A stretch of DNA of 28,889 nt, from positions 1 to 28,889 of the forward strand of contig LJUA01000009.1 in the NCBI GenBank assembly GCA_001303545.1, given 5' to 3'. The notes under the pieces are model-generated. The model worked only from the letters and a program-made list of their open reading frames with translations, ran no database searches and had not been told where the DNA came from. The DNA is from Dehalococcoidia bacterium SM23_28_2. GTDB taxonomy: Bacteria > Chloroflexota > Dehalococcoidia > SM23-28-2. The translations under genes and the position numbers were made by a program. Position 1 is the first letter of the stretch, and every line of letters begins with the position of its first letter. Shown piece after piece: positions 13,576 through 21,305 of this stretch.

Positions 13576-14220
13576 CTATCCGATGACGTACCGGCGGAAG
13601 AACTGGGTCACCGTCTCCGCCAACTCCATCTCGTAGCTCCACCAGAAGTGGTCGGCGCCGCTGATGATGGCCGTCTGGCAGTGCGGCCCTATCGCCGCCG
13701 CCAGGGCGGGCAGACTGTCGGTGGGGGAGAACTCGTCGCGGTCGCCCGATACGAGAAGGGTAGGACAGCGAATGGTCAGGTCTGGCAGAGCCTGGCCGAA
13801 GGAGGGGAGGGAGATGGCGGTCACTGCTGCCAGCCGCTCGTCGGCCGCCGCCAGGGCGACGTTCGCTCCGAAGGAGTAGCCGATGATGCCCACTTTGCCT
13901 TCGTCCACCCCGGGCAACTGGCGCAGGTAAGCGAGGGCAGCAGCGGCGTCGGCCCGTTCGCCCAGGCCGCCGGCATACTTCCCCTCGCTGCGTCCGACGC
14001 CGCGGAAGTTGAAGCGCAGAGCGGCGATGCCGGCCTCGACCAGAGCCTGGCAGACGGCGGCGACCACGTTGTTGTTCATGTCGCCACCGTACAGGGGATG
14101 AGGATGGCAAACGACGGCAGCAGGGAAGAGGCCGGAGGCGGACCCGGGCTGGTGGAGGACGCCCTCCAGGGTGAGGCCCTCGCTGGTGAAGGTGATCGCG
14201 CTGGTGGCTGTTTGCTGCAA
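13576..14220 (-). CDS. Alpha/beta hydrolase (dienelactone hydrolase-like)
   Basis: A 214-residue serine hydrolase of the small alpha/beta type. PHPLYGGDMNN at about 40-50 forms the oxyanion region, NFRGVGRSEG follows at 71-80, the nucleophile elbow is GYSFG with S116, the acid is D160 or D162 in SGDRDEF, and the base is H191 in GADHFWW. The HPHPLYGG pattern is typical of a group of uncharacterised bacterial hydrolases. The start is TTG with GGAGGAG nine bases before it. It starts 18 bases after the disulfide oxidoreductase stop. Confidence 0.88.
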   Translation of the reverse strand: MQQTATSAITFTSEGLTLEGVLHQPGSASGLFPAAVVCHPHPLYGGDMNNNVVAAVCQALVEAGIAALRFNFRGVGRSEGKYAGGLGERADAAAALAYLRQLPGVDEGKVGIIGYSFGANVALAAADERLAAVTAISLPSFGQALPDLTIRCPTLLVSGDRDEFSPTDSLPALAAAIGPHCQTAIISGADHFWWSYEMELAETVTQFFRRYVIG

Positions 14221-14238
14221 GTGCTCGCTCTCCTCCTG

Positions 14239-15603
14239 TCAGATGGGAAGCGAGTGGAATGCTCGCTGGACAACCTCCGGCAGGGCCGGATGCACGTAGA
14301 TGGCTTGGCTGATCGCCTCCGTGGTCAGGCGCATCCTCACGGCGTTGGCCACTTCCTGGATCAAGATAGACGCCTCGCTGCCGATGATGTGGCAACCCAG
14401 GATCTCTCCCGTCTCCCGCTGAGCGATGACCTTCGCGAAGCCATCCTTGTCCTCGATGGAGAAGCCGTAGGCGGTGTCGTAGTACTTGTAGGTGCCGGCG
14501 ACATAAGGCAGGCCCTGCTCTTGGGCCTGTCGCTCCGTCAGGCCAACGCTGGCTACCTGCGGCGAGGAGAAGATGGCGTGAGGCATGGCGTGATAGTCGA
14601 CGGGCATCTTGTTCTCAGAGTTGAGGATGTTTTGGGCCACGTGAGCGGCCTCAAGGTCGGCGCTGTGCTTCAGCAGATAACGCCCCACGATGTCGCCCAG
14701 CGCCCAGATACCGGGAACGTCCGTCTCCAAATACTCGTCGACCTTAATGAACCCCCGGTCGTTCACTGCTACCCCCGTCTGCGCCACGTCCAGCAGATCG
14801 GTGTTCGGCACTCGCCCCACCGCCAGGAGGAGAGCATCGGTGGTCAGGGTTCGCTGTTGCCCATCGGAGGCCAGCTCCAGCGCGATCGTCTCGCCGTCGC
14901 GGTAGGCGCGCCTGACGACGGTGTTGAGCAGCATGGTGAACCGCCGCTGATAGACCTCCGTGAACAGGGCGGAGACGTCGTCGTCTTCCAGCCGGAGCAG
15001 GCGCGGGCGACGGTGGACGATGGTTACCTCGGTTCCCAGGGCGCCGAAGAAGTGGGCCAGCTCGGCGGCGATGTACCCTCCGCCGACGATGGCCAGCCTT
15101 CGGGGCTGCTTCGGCAGGCGGAGTGCTTCGTCGGAGGTTACGAAGGGAACATCGGTCAGGCCGTCGATGTCCGGCACTCGCGGCCGCGTCCCGGCGGCGA
15201 TCACGATCGTCTCCGCCGTGATGCGCTTGCCGCCCACCTCCAGGGCCTTGCGCCCCACGAACCGGCCGGTGTCTTTGAACACAGTGATGTTGGGATGCTG
15301 GCGGTTCGCTTCCTCTATGGCCTGAGCGTCGGCGTCGATCGTGTTGGCCACTCGCCTCACGATGAAGTCCCAGTCCACGCCGGACACCTGAGCGCTGATC
15401 CCGAACAGATCTGCCCGCCGGATCGTCTCCATGACGTCGGCGCTGTGGATCAGCATCTTGGAGGGGATGCAGCCGCGGTTCAGACACGTGCCACCGAAAG
15501 GCCCGTGCTCCACCACGGCGACCGCCAGCCCGAGGTCGGCCGCTTCCGATGAGACCGTCAGGCCGGAGCCCGAACCGATGACTATCAGGTCGAACGACTG
15601 CAT
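14239..15603 (-). CDS. FAD-dependent pyridine nucleotide-disulfide oxidoreductase (mycothione reductase/lipoamide dehydrogenase-like)
   Basis: A 454-residue class I flavoprotein disulfide reductase. The FAD-binding IGSGSG is at 9-14, the redox pair C40-x4-C45 in GGTCLNRGCIPSK, the NAD(P)-binding GGGYIAAEL in mid-protein, the second FAD motif ALGD, and the dimer-interface His-Glu pair HPALPE (H438, E443). The ending YVHPALPEVVQRA resembles mycothione-reductase-like and archaeal enzymes more than true lipoamide dehydrogenases; no 2-oxoacid dehydrogenase genes are near. The true disulfide substrate is unknown. ATG with GAGGGG about eight bases upstream. Confidence 0.9.
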   Translation of the reverse strand: MQSFDLIVIGSGSGLTVSSEAADLGLAVAVVEHGPFGGTCLNRGCIPSKMLIHSADVMETIRRADLFGISAQVSGVDWDFIVRRVANTIDADAQAIEEANRQHPNITVFKDTGRFVGRKALEVGGKRITAETIVIAAGTRPRVPDIDGLTDVPFVTSDEALRLPKQPRRLAIVGGGYIAAELAHFFGALGTEVTIVHRRPRLLRLEDDDVSALFTEVYQRRFTMLLNTVVRRAYRDGETIALELASDGQQRTLTTDALLLAVGRVPNTDLLDVAQTGVAVNDRGFIKVDEYLETDVPGIWALGDIVGRYLLKHSADLEAAHVAQNILNSENKMPVDYHAMPHAIFSSPQVASVGLTERQAQEQGLPYVAGTYKYYDTAYGFSIEDKDGFAKVIAQRETGEILGCHIIGSEASILIQEVANAVRMRLTTEAISQAIYVHPALPEVVQRAFHSLPI

Positions 15604-15652
15604 GGCACACCCCTCACAGGATCAGTGCCCTTTTTCGTCCTGGTGCTGACAC

Positions 15653-16771
15653 TCAGGACAGCGGCTTGGTCATGGCGAGGTCTTCGTACGCCTCGATTGC
15701 CTTCTCTCTCATCGCTAGCATGAAAGCGCTCGGGTCCAGGCAGGCCTCCGGACCATACACGCCTCCTTGCTCGACGGTAAGCTCTTTGCGGGCAAGCATC
15801 TGCACACCTGCGGACAGGCAAAGGGCGGTGGCTTCCCGCATCTGGCCGACGCCACACACCATCCGGTGCACCCTTGCGCTGCCCTTCTCGCCCCAGATAT
15901 CGACGCGCAGGGCTCCCGGCGCTGGCCGCTGTCCACCTGTGAGGCGCTCGATGGGCGCAAACAGGCGAGCTACGCGATCAATGCGGCTCTCGCTGGCAAA
16001 CAGGCCTCGGCGGGCGAGCCCTATGAGCAGGCTGGCACCTCGGCCAAAGCCCATGAAGAAGGTGCACTCCTCCACCCCGGGGATGAAGCGGGGAACCGTC
16101 ACCGGTTCGCTGTGGCCCATGTTCCACACCCTGATACGGCCGAAGCGTGGGAAGTCGACTACCCGTTCTTCGCTGCATGCGGGGACCATCACTTGTGTCC
16201 CCTCGCGCCAGACGGCCACTTCCCCGCTGATGATGTTCAGCATATGCTTGAGCACCGCCTCGCCTCCGCCGGCGTTCAGGGGCTGAAACACGCTCACGTC
16301 CACCCGCCGTGCTCTGTCCATCTGCTGGGCCAGGTAGCGGATGCACACGTTGGACAGGCCGGGGCTGGTACCTAGTCCGGTGATAATGATGCGTCCCGCC
16401 TTTCGGGCAGGCTTGTCGAACTCGCTCAGCACCGCCTGGGCGGCGCTCCACTCGTCGCAGATGCTGGCGTAGTCGACACGCGCTTCGATGGCTGCTCTAA
16501 CTAGCGGGGCCTCGAACCGGTAGAAGGGGCCCAGGGTGGAAGCGGCCACATCGTGGCCGTTCATTGCCTCGACGAGAGCGTTGTGGTCATTGGCGTCCAC
16601 TGCCTTGACGTCCACCCGAGCGCCCTGGCCGCGCAGGCCGGCGGCAAGCTTGTCGGCCGCAGCGACATTGTGGTCAGCGATAGTCACCTGCTCGACGCCG
16701 GACGCCATCACCAGATCCTCGACCGCCCTGCTGCCCACGTCTCCGGCGCCTCCGAAAACGATGATCTTCAT
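15653..16771 (-). CDS. Saccharopine dehydrogenase-family NAD(P)-dependent oxidoreductase
   Basis: A 372-residue protein with an N-terminal Rossmann fold (VFGGAGDVGSRAVEDL, 5-20; D33 end of beta-2) and the saccharopine dehydrogenase/lysine-6-dehydrogenase type substrate domain (GLGTSPGLSNVCIRYLA near 134-150; HSEPVTVPRFIPG later). Members act on amino acids and their conjugates; the substrate here is not apparent. GGAGGGGAGGT directly before the ATG is a strong ribosome site. It is flanked by spacers of about 50 and 120 bases and looks monocistronic. Confidence 0.85.
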   Translation of the reverse strand: MKIIVFGGAGDVGSRAVEDLVMASGVEQVTIADHNVAAADKLAAGLRGQGARVDVKAVDANDHNALVEAMNGHDVAASTLGPFYRFEAPLVRAAIEARVDYASICDEWSAAQAVLSEFDKPARKAGRIIITGLGTSPGLSNVCIRYLAQQMDRARRVDVSVFQPLNAGGGEAVLKHMLNIISGEVAVWREGTQVMVPACSEERVVDFPRFGRIRVWNMGHSEPVTVPRFIPGVEECTFFMGFGRGASLLIGLARRGLFASESRIDRVARLFAPIERLTGGQRPAPGALRVDIWGEKGSARVHRMVCGVGQMREATALCLSAGVQMLARKELTVEQGGVYGPEACLDPSAFMLAMREKAIEAYEDLAMTKPLS

Positions 16772-16893
16772 ACCTCCCCTCCTTCAGCCTGGGTCGCAAG
16801 CATGATCGCTTACCCTTACATTACATCATACAGCCGCCTGCTCCGTCCCCGTCAGACAGTTGTCGGAGCCTGGCAGGAGGATGAAACCGAGCG

Positions 16894-17457
16894 CTAGGTC
16901 GATGCCGTGCGCAACCGATCACGCAGTTCCGCCAGCAGCTCGCTCTGGACCTGCGAGCGGTTGGCTTCGGTCAGCAGTATGACCTCCGCTTCAGGACGCG
17001 CCTTGACAGCGTCTGCCCAGGCATGAGGGGCCAGCATGATCGTCCCCAGTATGGGCTTCCCACTCTCCAGGGCCGATAGCACCGCCTGGCGGAATCGGTT
17101 GGAGAACAGCTCCATCTTGCCGATCTCGTCGATGACCACCAGGGCGGCTTCTGCCGTGGCCCGCTCGATGGCCGGCACGCCCACGTTGTCGATGGCCTCC
17201 AGATCCACTCCGTACCTGCTCACCCTCCGACGGCTGGCGATGTGCACGCTGGCCATCGTGGCGGTCTGACCGTCCAGGGTGACGAGAGCGAAGCCCTCAC
17301 GCCGACCGCCGCGGCGGATCTCCTCGGTGTAGAAGCCGCCGGCGGGCATCCCCAGATCCTCCACCAGGCGCCGGATGAGGGTGGTCTTGCCGCAGCCGGG
17401 GCGGCCGGTCAGGAGAAAGGCGGTCTTGCTCTGATGCATGGCCCGGTGGGCGAACAA
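16894..17457 (-). CDS. THEP1-type nucleoside-triphosphatase
   Basis: A 187-residue P-loop NTPase of the THEP1 family, which hydrolyses various NTPs in vitro and whose cell role is unclear. Walker A GRPGCGKTT is at 18-26 and Walker B/Glu switch VVIDEIGKMELF near 107-118; GGFYTEEIR and GFALVTLDG are further family features. The frame opens at TTG 17457, ten bases after the macro-domain stop; an internal ATG at 17439 is six codons later, and neither has a clear ribosome site, which suggests translational coupling to the macro gene. Confidence 0.9.
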   Translation of the reverse strand: MFAHRAMHQSKTAFLLTGRPGCGKTTLIRRLVEDLGMPAGGFYTEEIRRGGRREGFALVTLDGQTATMASVHIASRRRVSRYGVDLEAIDNVGVPAIERATAEAALVVIDEIGKMELFSNRFRQAVLSALESGKPILGTIMLAPHAWADAVKARPEAEVILLTEANRSQVQSELLAELRDRLRTAST

Positions 17458-17466
17458 CCCGGCGGC

Positions 17467-17985
17467 TCAGCCTGCGCTGGCGCTCTGGCCGGCCTGCCAC
17501 ACCTTCTCGAAGGCGCGATAGGCTGGCTCGTCGTAGAGGACGAAGACGACCCGCTCCAGGCCGGTGCCGCCGGTGCTGTGCTTGTGCACGACGTCCAGCA
17601 TGATGCGAGCGCACTCTTCGAGGGAGAAGCCGCCGACGCCTGTGCCCAGGGCGGGGAAGGCGATGCTCTTCAGCGCCAGCTCATCGGCCCGCCGCAGGCT
17701 GTTCTCGGTGGCCTGGCGGATCTTGTCGGCGTCGGTGCGCAGGTCCTGGCCCATAACCGCCGCGTGGATGATGTAGCGCGCTTTCAGGCGACCGGCGCCG
17801 GTGACGGCGGCCTCGCCGATGGGGATCGGCCCCTTGGATACGGCTTCCTCCTCGATCCCCCGGCCGCCGGCGCGCTTGATTGCCCCCGCCACGCCGCCGC
17901 CCATCCACAGGCGATTGTTGGCGGCGTTGACGATGGCCTCGACATCCTGCTGGGCGATGTCACCGCGGGCAAGGCTTATCTCCAT
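17467..17985 (-). CDS. Macro-domain protein (ADP-ribose/O-acetyl-ADP-ribose hydrolase type)
   Basis: A 172-residue stand-alone macro domain. The ADP-ribose pocket motifs are in order: GDIAQQDVEAIVNAANN (8-24), GGGVAGAIKRAGG (29-41) and FPALGTGVGGFSLEECA (about 113-129). Such proteins bind ADP-ribose and often hydrolyse O-acetyl-ADP-ribose or mono-ADP-ribosyl-protein bonds. ATG 17985 has GGAGG five or six bases upstream and fits the domain boundary; the longer frame to 18057 adds no recognisable sequence. It lies immediately upstream of the THEP1 NTPase gene. Confidence 0.92.
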   Translation of the reverse strand: MEISLARGDIAQQDVEAIVNAANNRLWMGGGVAGAIKRAGGRGIEEEAVSKGPIPIGEAAVTGAGRLKARYIIHAAVMGQDLRTDADKIRQATENSLRRADELALKSIAFPALGTGVGGFSLEECARIMLDVVHKHSTGGTGLERVVFVLYDEPAYRAFEKVWQAGQSASAG

Positions 17986-18070
17986 GGCGAACCTCCACCG
18001 GACACGATGCGCCTTGGGCTGACGGCATGAGTATAGAGCAGCCCTTGGGGATGTCAAGGCGGGCCGGCAG

Positions 18071-18943
18071 CTAGCGCGAGACCAGGAAGAGGGTGCCCCA
18101 CATGGCGGTGACCACCAGCCAGTGAAACACCACGCAGCCGGCTAGATTGCCGGTGCGCTGGCGCAAGAGGCCCAGGAACAGGCCGCCCAAGAACAGGCCG
18201 AACAGGCAGGCTATCTGGGCCAGGGCAGCCAGTATGGCAGGAGATGCCACGTCCGTGTCGTGGATCGTGCGGAAATTGATGACCAGGTGCCAGAGGGCGA
18301 AGGTGACGCTGGAGGCCACAAGAGCCTGTCGCTGTCCCCAGGCAACGGTCATCTTGGCCAGCAGAACGCCTCGGAAGAGCGCCTCTTCGAAGAAGGCAGT
18401 ACCCACCGGCTGATTTGCCAGCGCCCAGAGAAGGAACCCTCCCCATGTCTGTTCCTCCGCGTCCTCATAGCCGATGCCGTCCTCCAGGCCCAGAGGGAAC
18501 AGGAAGTAGAGGACAACGGGGAGGATGACGACGACTCCCAGGGCTGCTCCCGCCAGGGCACTCCTGCCAGCGCTGACGGTGGTAATACCCAGCGTAGGCA
18601 GAGGTATCCCTTCGATTCTTACCGACCACAGGACTAGCAGCCCCAGAAGGGCCAGGCCGCCCAGGATGAAGGCCCAATCGTATGCAATGCGGATGTGGTC
18701 GGGTCGGAGGGAGAGCAGGTTGCCGTAGGCAATGATGAACAAGGCCAACGCCACAGCGATCGCCGTCTCCCGCCTGACAGCGGGCAGAGCCTTGGCCTGG
18801 AAGGGATAAAAATAACGCCCCCAAGGGACCTTTTTTCTTCCGCCGCCCTCCGGTTCGCCGCCGAGCCTTCTGCTTTCGCTTCCGGTTCGCCGGCTTTCCC
18901 TCGGGCGGACTCCGCTACTCAGCCCCTCGGGAGCATCTGCCAT
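18071..18943 (-). CDS. CPBP-family intramembrane metalloprotease
   Basis: A 290-residue membrane protein with about seven hydrophobic segments from residue 58 on. The Abi/CAAX-protease motifs are present: FFEEALFRG (E186, E187, R191), FALWH (H219) and a third motif VVFHW (H274), the metal and catalytic residues of the Rce1-like family. Bacterial members process or degrade membrane proteins and some serve in bacteriocin self-immunity. The first 50 residues are Arg/Glu/Gly-rich and not family sequence. A near-consensus promoter has its -10 over the ATG at 18943, so the annotated start may be too far upstream or the promoter match fortuitous. Confidence 0.87.
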   Translation of the reverse strand: MADAPEGLSSGVRPRESRRTGSESRRLGGEPEGGGRKKVPWGRYFYPFQAKALPAVRRETAIAVALALFIIAYGNLLSLRPDHIRIAYDWAFILGGLALLGLLVLWSVRIEGIPLPTLGITTVSAGRSALAGAALGVVVILPVVLYFLFPLGLEDGIGYEDAEEQTWGGFLLWALANQPVGTAFFEEALFRGVLLAKMTVAWGQRQALVASSVTFALWHLVINFRTIHDTDVASPAILAALAQIACLFGLFLGGLFLGLLRQRTGNLAGCVVFHWLVVTAMWGTLFLVSR

Positions 18944-18970
18944 TATCTCTCAAATCGCGTAAGATGTCAA
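18942..18970 (-). promoter_or_regulatory. Near-consensus promoter overlapping the CPBP start codon
   Basis: On the minus strand TTGACA (18965-18970), 17 bases, GATAAT (18942-18947). Eleven of twelve hexamer bases match consensus, but the -10 includes the first two bases of the presumed ATG, so transcription would begin inside the frame. Confidence 0.5.
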
Positions 18971-19073
18971 GGAAGAGAGGGCCCTCTGAGACAGAGTGAG
19001 GCAGAGTTTTATGGCGATTGGCTACCCTATTCACGCTCTATCTCGCATAAAACCCGGATTACATCCCTACAAC

Positions 19074-20006
19074 CTACGACAGCAGCTCCTGTTTCAGAGT
19101 GCCGATGAAGGGAAGGTTGCGGTAGCGCTGGCGGTAGTCCAGCCCGTATCCCACTACGAACTCATCGGGGACCTCGAAGCCAACGTAATCCAGGTGTACG
19201 TCCACCAGGCGGCGTGCTCGTTTGTCCAGCAGAGCGCACACCTTGAGGGAGGCCGGCCGCTGCGACCGAAGGCGCTCCACAACGCGGTTGAGGGTCATGC
19301 CGGTGTCCACGATGTCCTCCACCAACAGGACGTGCTCCTTGACGATATGCAGGTCAAGGTCTTTGAGGATCTTCACCGCTCCAGCGCTGTCTCCCTCGTA
19401 TGAGGAGATGGCCATGAAGTCCACCGATACGGGCAGGGATATGTGACGGAGCAGGTCGGCCATGAAGAAGAAGACGCCCTTGAGAACGCCTACCGCCACC
19501 GGCGACTTGCCCCTGTAATCGCGGGAGATCCGAGCGCCCAGCTCATGCACGCGTCGCTGGATCTGGCCGGCGCTGAACAGGACGCGGTCGATGTCCGGCA
19601 GCTTCTTGGCGTCGGGCGGCCCGTAGCCATACTTGGCCACCAGGCGCAGGTAGTCCTTCTTGTTCAGCAGCTTGACGTTGATCTCGGGGTAGAGCTGGCG
19701 CAACAGGCGCACCTTGCGGTTCTTCTCGGTGGCCAGCTTCTGCCTGAGGGTAGTGATCTCTACGTAGAGATTTAGGTCAGGCAGGAAGAAGTCGGGGGTG
19801 AACGCCTCCAGGATGCGGTCGTCCTCCCAGCGCAGAGGGAAGGAGCGGGGCTCATACAGCCAGGAGATGCCGTAGAAGTCGAGGATGCGGGCGAACTCGG
19901 CCTCGCTATCGTGGGCGAATTGCACCCGCTCGGTTCTGGCAGAGGCCTCCGGCAGCACGGGCTTGGCCGCCGTCGCTGAGCGTCCTCTTGACGAACGTTT
20001 GGCCAT
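19074..20006 (-). CDS. hpt: Hypoxanthine phosphoribosyltransferase with N-terminal nuclease-like domain
   Basis: A 310-residue two-part protein. Residues about 135-310 are a complete hypoxanthine phosphoribosyltransferase (purine salvage): VGVLKGVFFFMADLL at 172-186, the PRPP loop VEDIVDTGMTL at 229-239, LLDKRARR and the purine-stacking VVGYGLDY region. Normal HPRTs are about 180 residues and begin there. The first ~130 residues form another domain: EAEFARILDFYGISWLYEP, then TPDFFLPDLNLYVEI and a Lys-rich helix. A D72...E83-containing strand pair after an N-terminal Glu helix is the layout of PD-(D/E)xK nuclease folds, though the expected Lys after E83 is Thr. The ATG at 20006 is the only sensible start. 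Confidence 0.88.
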   Translation of the reverse strand: MAKRSSRGRSATAAKPVLPEASARTERVQFAHDSEAEFARILDFYGISWLYEPRSFPLRWEDDRILEAFTPDFFLPDLNLYVEITTLRQKLATEKNRKVRLLRQLYPEINVKLLNKKDYLRLVAKYGYGPPDAKKLPDIDRVLFSAGQIQRRVHELGARISRDYRGKSPVAVGVLKGVFFFMADLLRHISLPVSVDFMAISSYEGDSAGAVKILKDLDLHIVKEHVLLVEDIVDTGMTLNRVVERLRSQRPASLKVCALLDKRARRLVDVHLDYVGFEVPDEFVVGYGLDYRQRYRNLPFIGTLKQELLS

Positions 20007-20252
20007 CCCAATTGCATTTTAACTCTTTTAGAAGCTATGTTCCAGCGAGAGCCCTTGCATGCGTATTCGATGCTTGATAGGCGCCGTCCAGTCGTATATT
20101 ATCACGTTATGGTGCGAGGTTTGCCTCAACGGTATCGACGTATGTTGCGGGGTCTGCGGCGAAGGGGGTCGCTGATGGTGGCCCAGGACGCTGTTGGATA
20201 ACTTGGGCATCCGGTAATGTATCCGTCAGGCCAACCGGGGGGAGGGGTCACC
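20007..20252. other. Divergent intergenic region with plus-strand leader
   Basis: This 246-base spacer separates hpt (minus) from the plus-strand three-gene run. It contains the plus-strand promoter at 20074-20102 and a leader of about 145 bases of no recognised riboswitch class. On the hpt side there is a TAAAAT about 10 bases before the start but no good -35. Confidence 0.5.
20074..20102 (+). promoter_or_regulatory. Sigma-70-type promoter of the dehydrogenase-aminotransferase-MFS run
   Basis: TTGATA (20074-20079), 17 bases, TATTAT (20097-20102): ten of twelve consensus bases with ideal spacing, reading toward the gene at 20253. Confidence 0.65.
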
Positions 20253-21305
20253 ATGCAGGAGAAGTTCCGTACTATCCACTACGGCATCGGTGCCATCGGG
20301 AGCGAGGTCCTCAAGGTAGCGCTGCAACGGCAGGATATCCAGGTGGTGGGCGCCATCGATACCCATCCGGCCAAGGCTGGCCGGGAACTGGGGGAAGTCC
20401 TGGGCCTTGGCCGCAACCTGGGCATCACCGTCAGCTATGACGCCGAGTCCCTCCTGCGGGAGATATCGGCGGACGTGGTGGTGCAAGCGACCAACTCCCA
20501 CCTAATGTCAGCCTATCCTCAACTGACGCAGGCGGTGACTGGCGAAAAGAACGTTATCTCTAGCTGTGAGGAGCTGTCCTATCCCTGGGTCGGCCAGGGC
20601 GAGCTGGCTCGCAAGCTGGACAGGCGAGCGAAGGAAATCGGCGTTACTGTTTTGGGGGCGGGCGTCAACCCCGGCTTCGTAATGGATGTCCTGCCTCTGG
20701 TACTCACCAGCCCCTGCCAGGAGGTGCGGTCGATGACCGTCACTCGGGTGGTGGACACATCGACGCAGCGGCTGCAACTCCAGGTGAAGACAGGTACGGG
20801 GCTGTCTCCCACGGAATTCCGCTTTCGAGTCTCCGATGGGTCGATAGGCCACGTCGGTATCAAAGAATCGCTGTTCATGATCGCCGAGACGATGGGCTGG
20901 CAGCTCGACGAGGTGAAGGAGTCCATAGAGCCGGTGCTCGCCAACCGGCGCTGGGAGACGGATACCTTCATCGTGGAGAAGGGGCGAGTCGCTGGAATGC
21001 GTCAGACGGCGGTGGCCACGGCAGGCAACCGGGAGGTGATTCGCCTCGAGCTTCAGATGTCGCTAGGTGCTGAGCGGCCGCACGATTCGATAGTTATCGA
21101 TGGCAAGCCTCCCATCAAGCTAACCATCGCTGGAGGCATCCAGGGCGATCAGGCGACGGCAGCCATAATGGTGAACCTGATCCCGGCGGTGGTGAAGGCC
21201 CGCCCTGGTTTGCTGACCATGCGCGACCTTCCCTTCATCCCCTGGTGGAGCGCTCGCGGCTGGTGGAAGGAAGTACCCGGTGACGAGCATCTCAGAGTCC
21301 TATAG
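20253..21305 (+). CDS. 2,4-diaminopentanoate dehydrogenase/DapB-like NAD(P)-dependent oxidoreductase
   Basis: A 350-residue dehydrogenase with an N-terminal dihydrodipicolinate-reductase-type Rossmann fold (HYGIGAIGSEVLKVAL, then GAIDTHPAKAGRELGEV). The central GVTVLGAGVNPGFVMDVLPL segment and C-terminal domain resemble 2,4-diaminopentanoate dehydrogenase (Ord) of anaerobic ornithine degradation. No other ornithine-pathway genes are near, so a different amino acid or amine is likely. The start at 20253 has a GGGGAGGGG ribosome site six bases upstream; the frame extends to 20217 without merit. Its last 26 bases overlap the aminotransferase gene, indicating coupled translation. Confidence 0.83.
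   Translation: MQEKFRTIHYGIGAIGSEVLKVALQRQDIQVVGAIDTHPAKAGRELGEVLGLGRNLGITVSYDAESLLREISADVVVQATNSHLMSAYPQLTQAVTGEKNVISSCEELSYPWVGQGELARKLDRRAKEIGVTVLGAGVNPGFVMDVLPLVLTSPCQEVRSMTVTRVVDTSTQRLQLQVKTGTGLSPTEFRFRVSDGSIGHVGIKESLFMIAETMGWQLDEVKESIEPVLANRRWETDTFIVEKGRVAGMRQTAVATAGNREVIRLELQMSLGAERPHDSIVIDGKPPIKLTIAGGIQGDQATAAIMVNLIPAVVKARPGLLTMRDLPFIPWWSARGWWKEVPGDEHLRVL

Noticed and set aside
13268..14302. A shared 13-mer GGATGCACGTAGA at about 13267 and 14288
   Set aside because: One copy encodes conserved residues near the end of the oxidoreductase, flanks do not match, and two hits at this length could be chance.
13565..14395. Extension of the DUF167 frame upstream to about 366 codons
   Set aside because: Only the last 89 codons match DUF167; the rest is an Arg/Gly/Pro-rich shadow of the hydrolase gene in another frame.
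13558..15552. A 664-codon open frame on the plus strand
   Set aside because: It is antisense to the hydrolase and the disulfide oxidoreductase, which have clear family motifs; its translation has no recognisable domain and reflects GC-rich codon bias.
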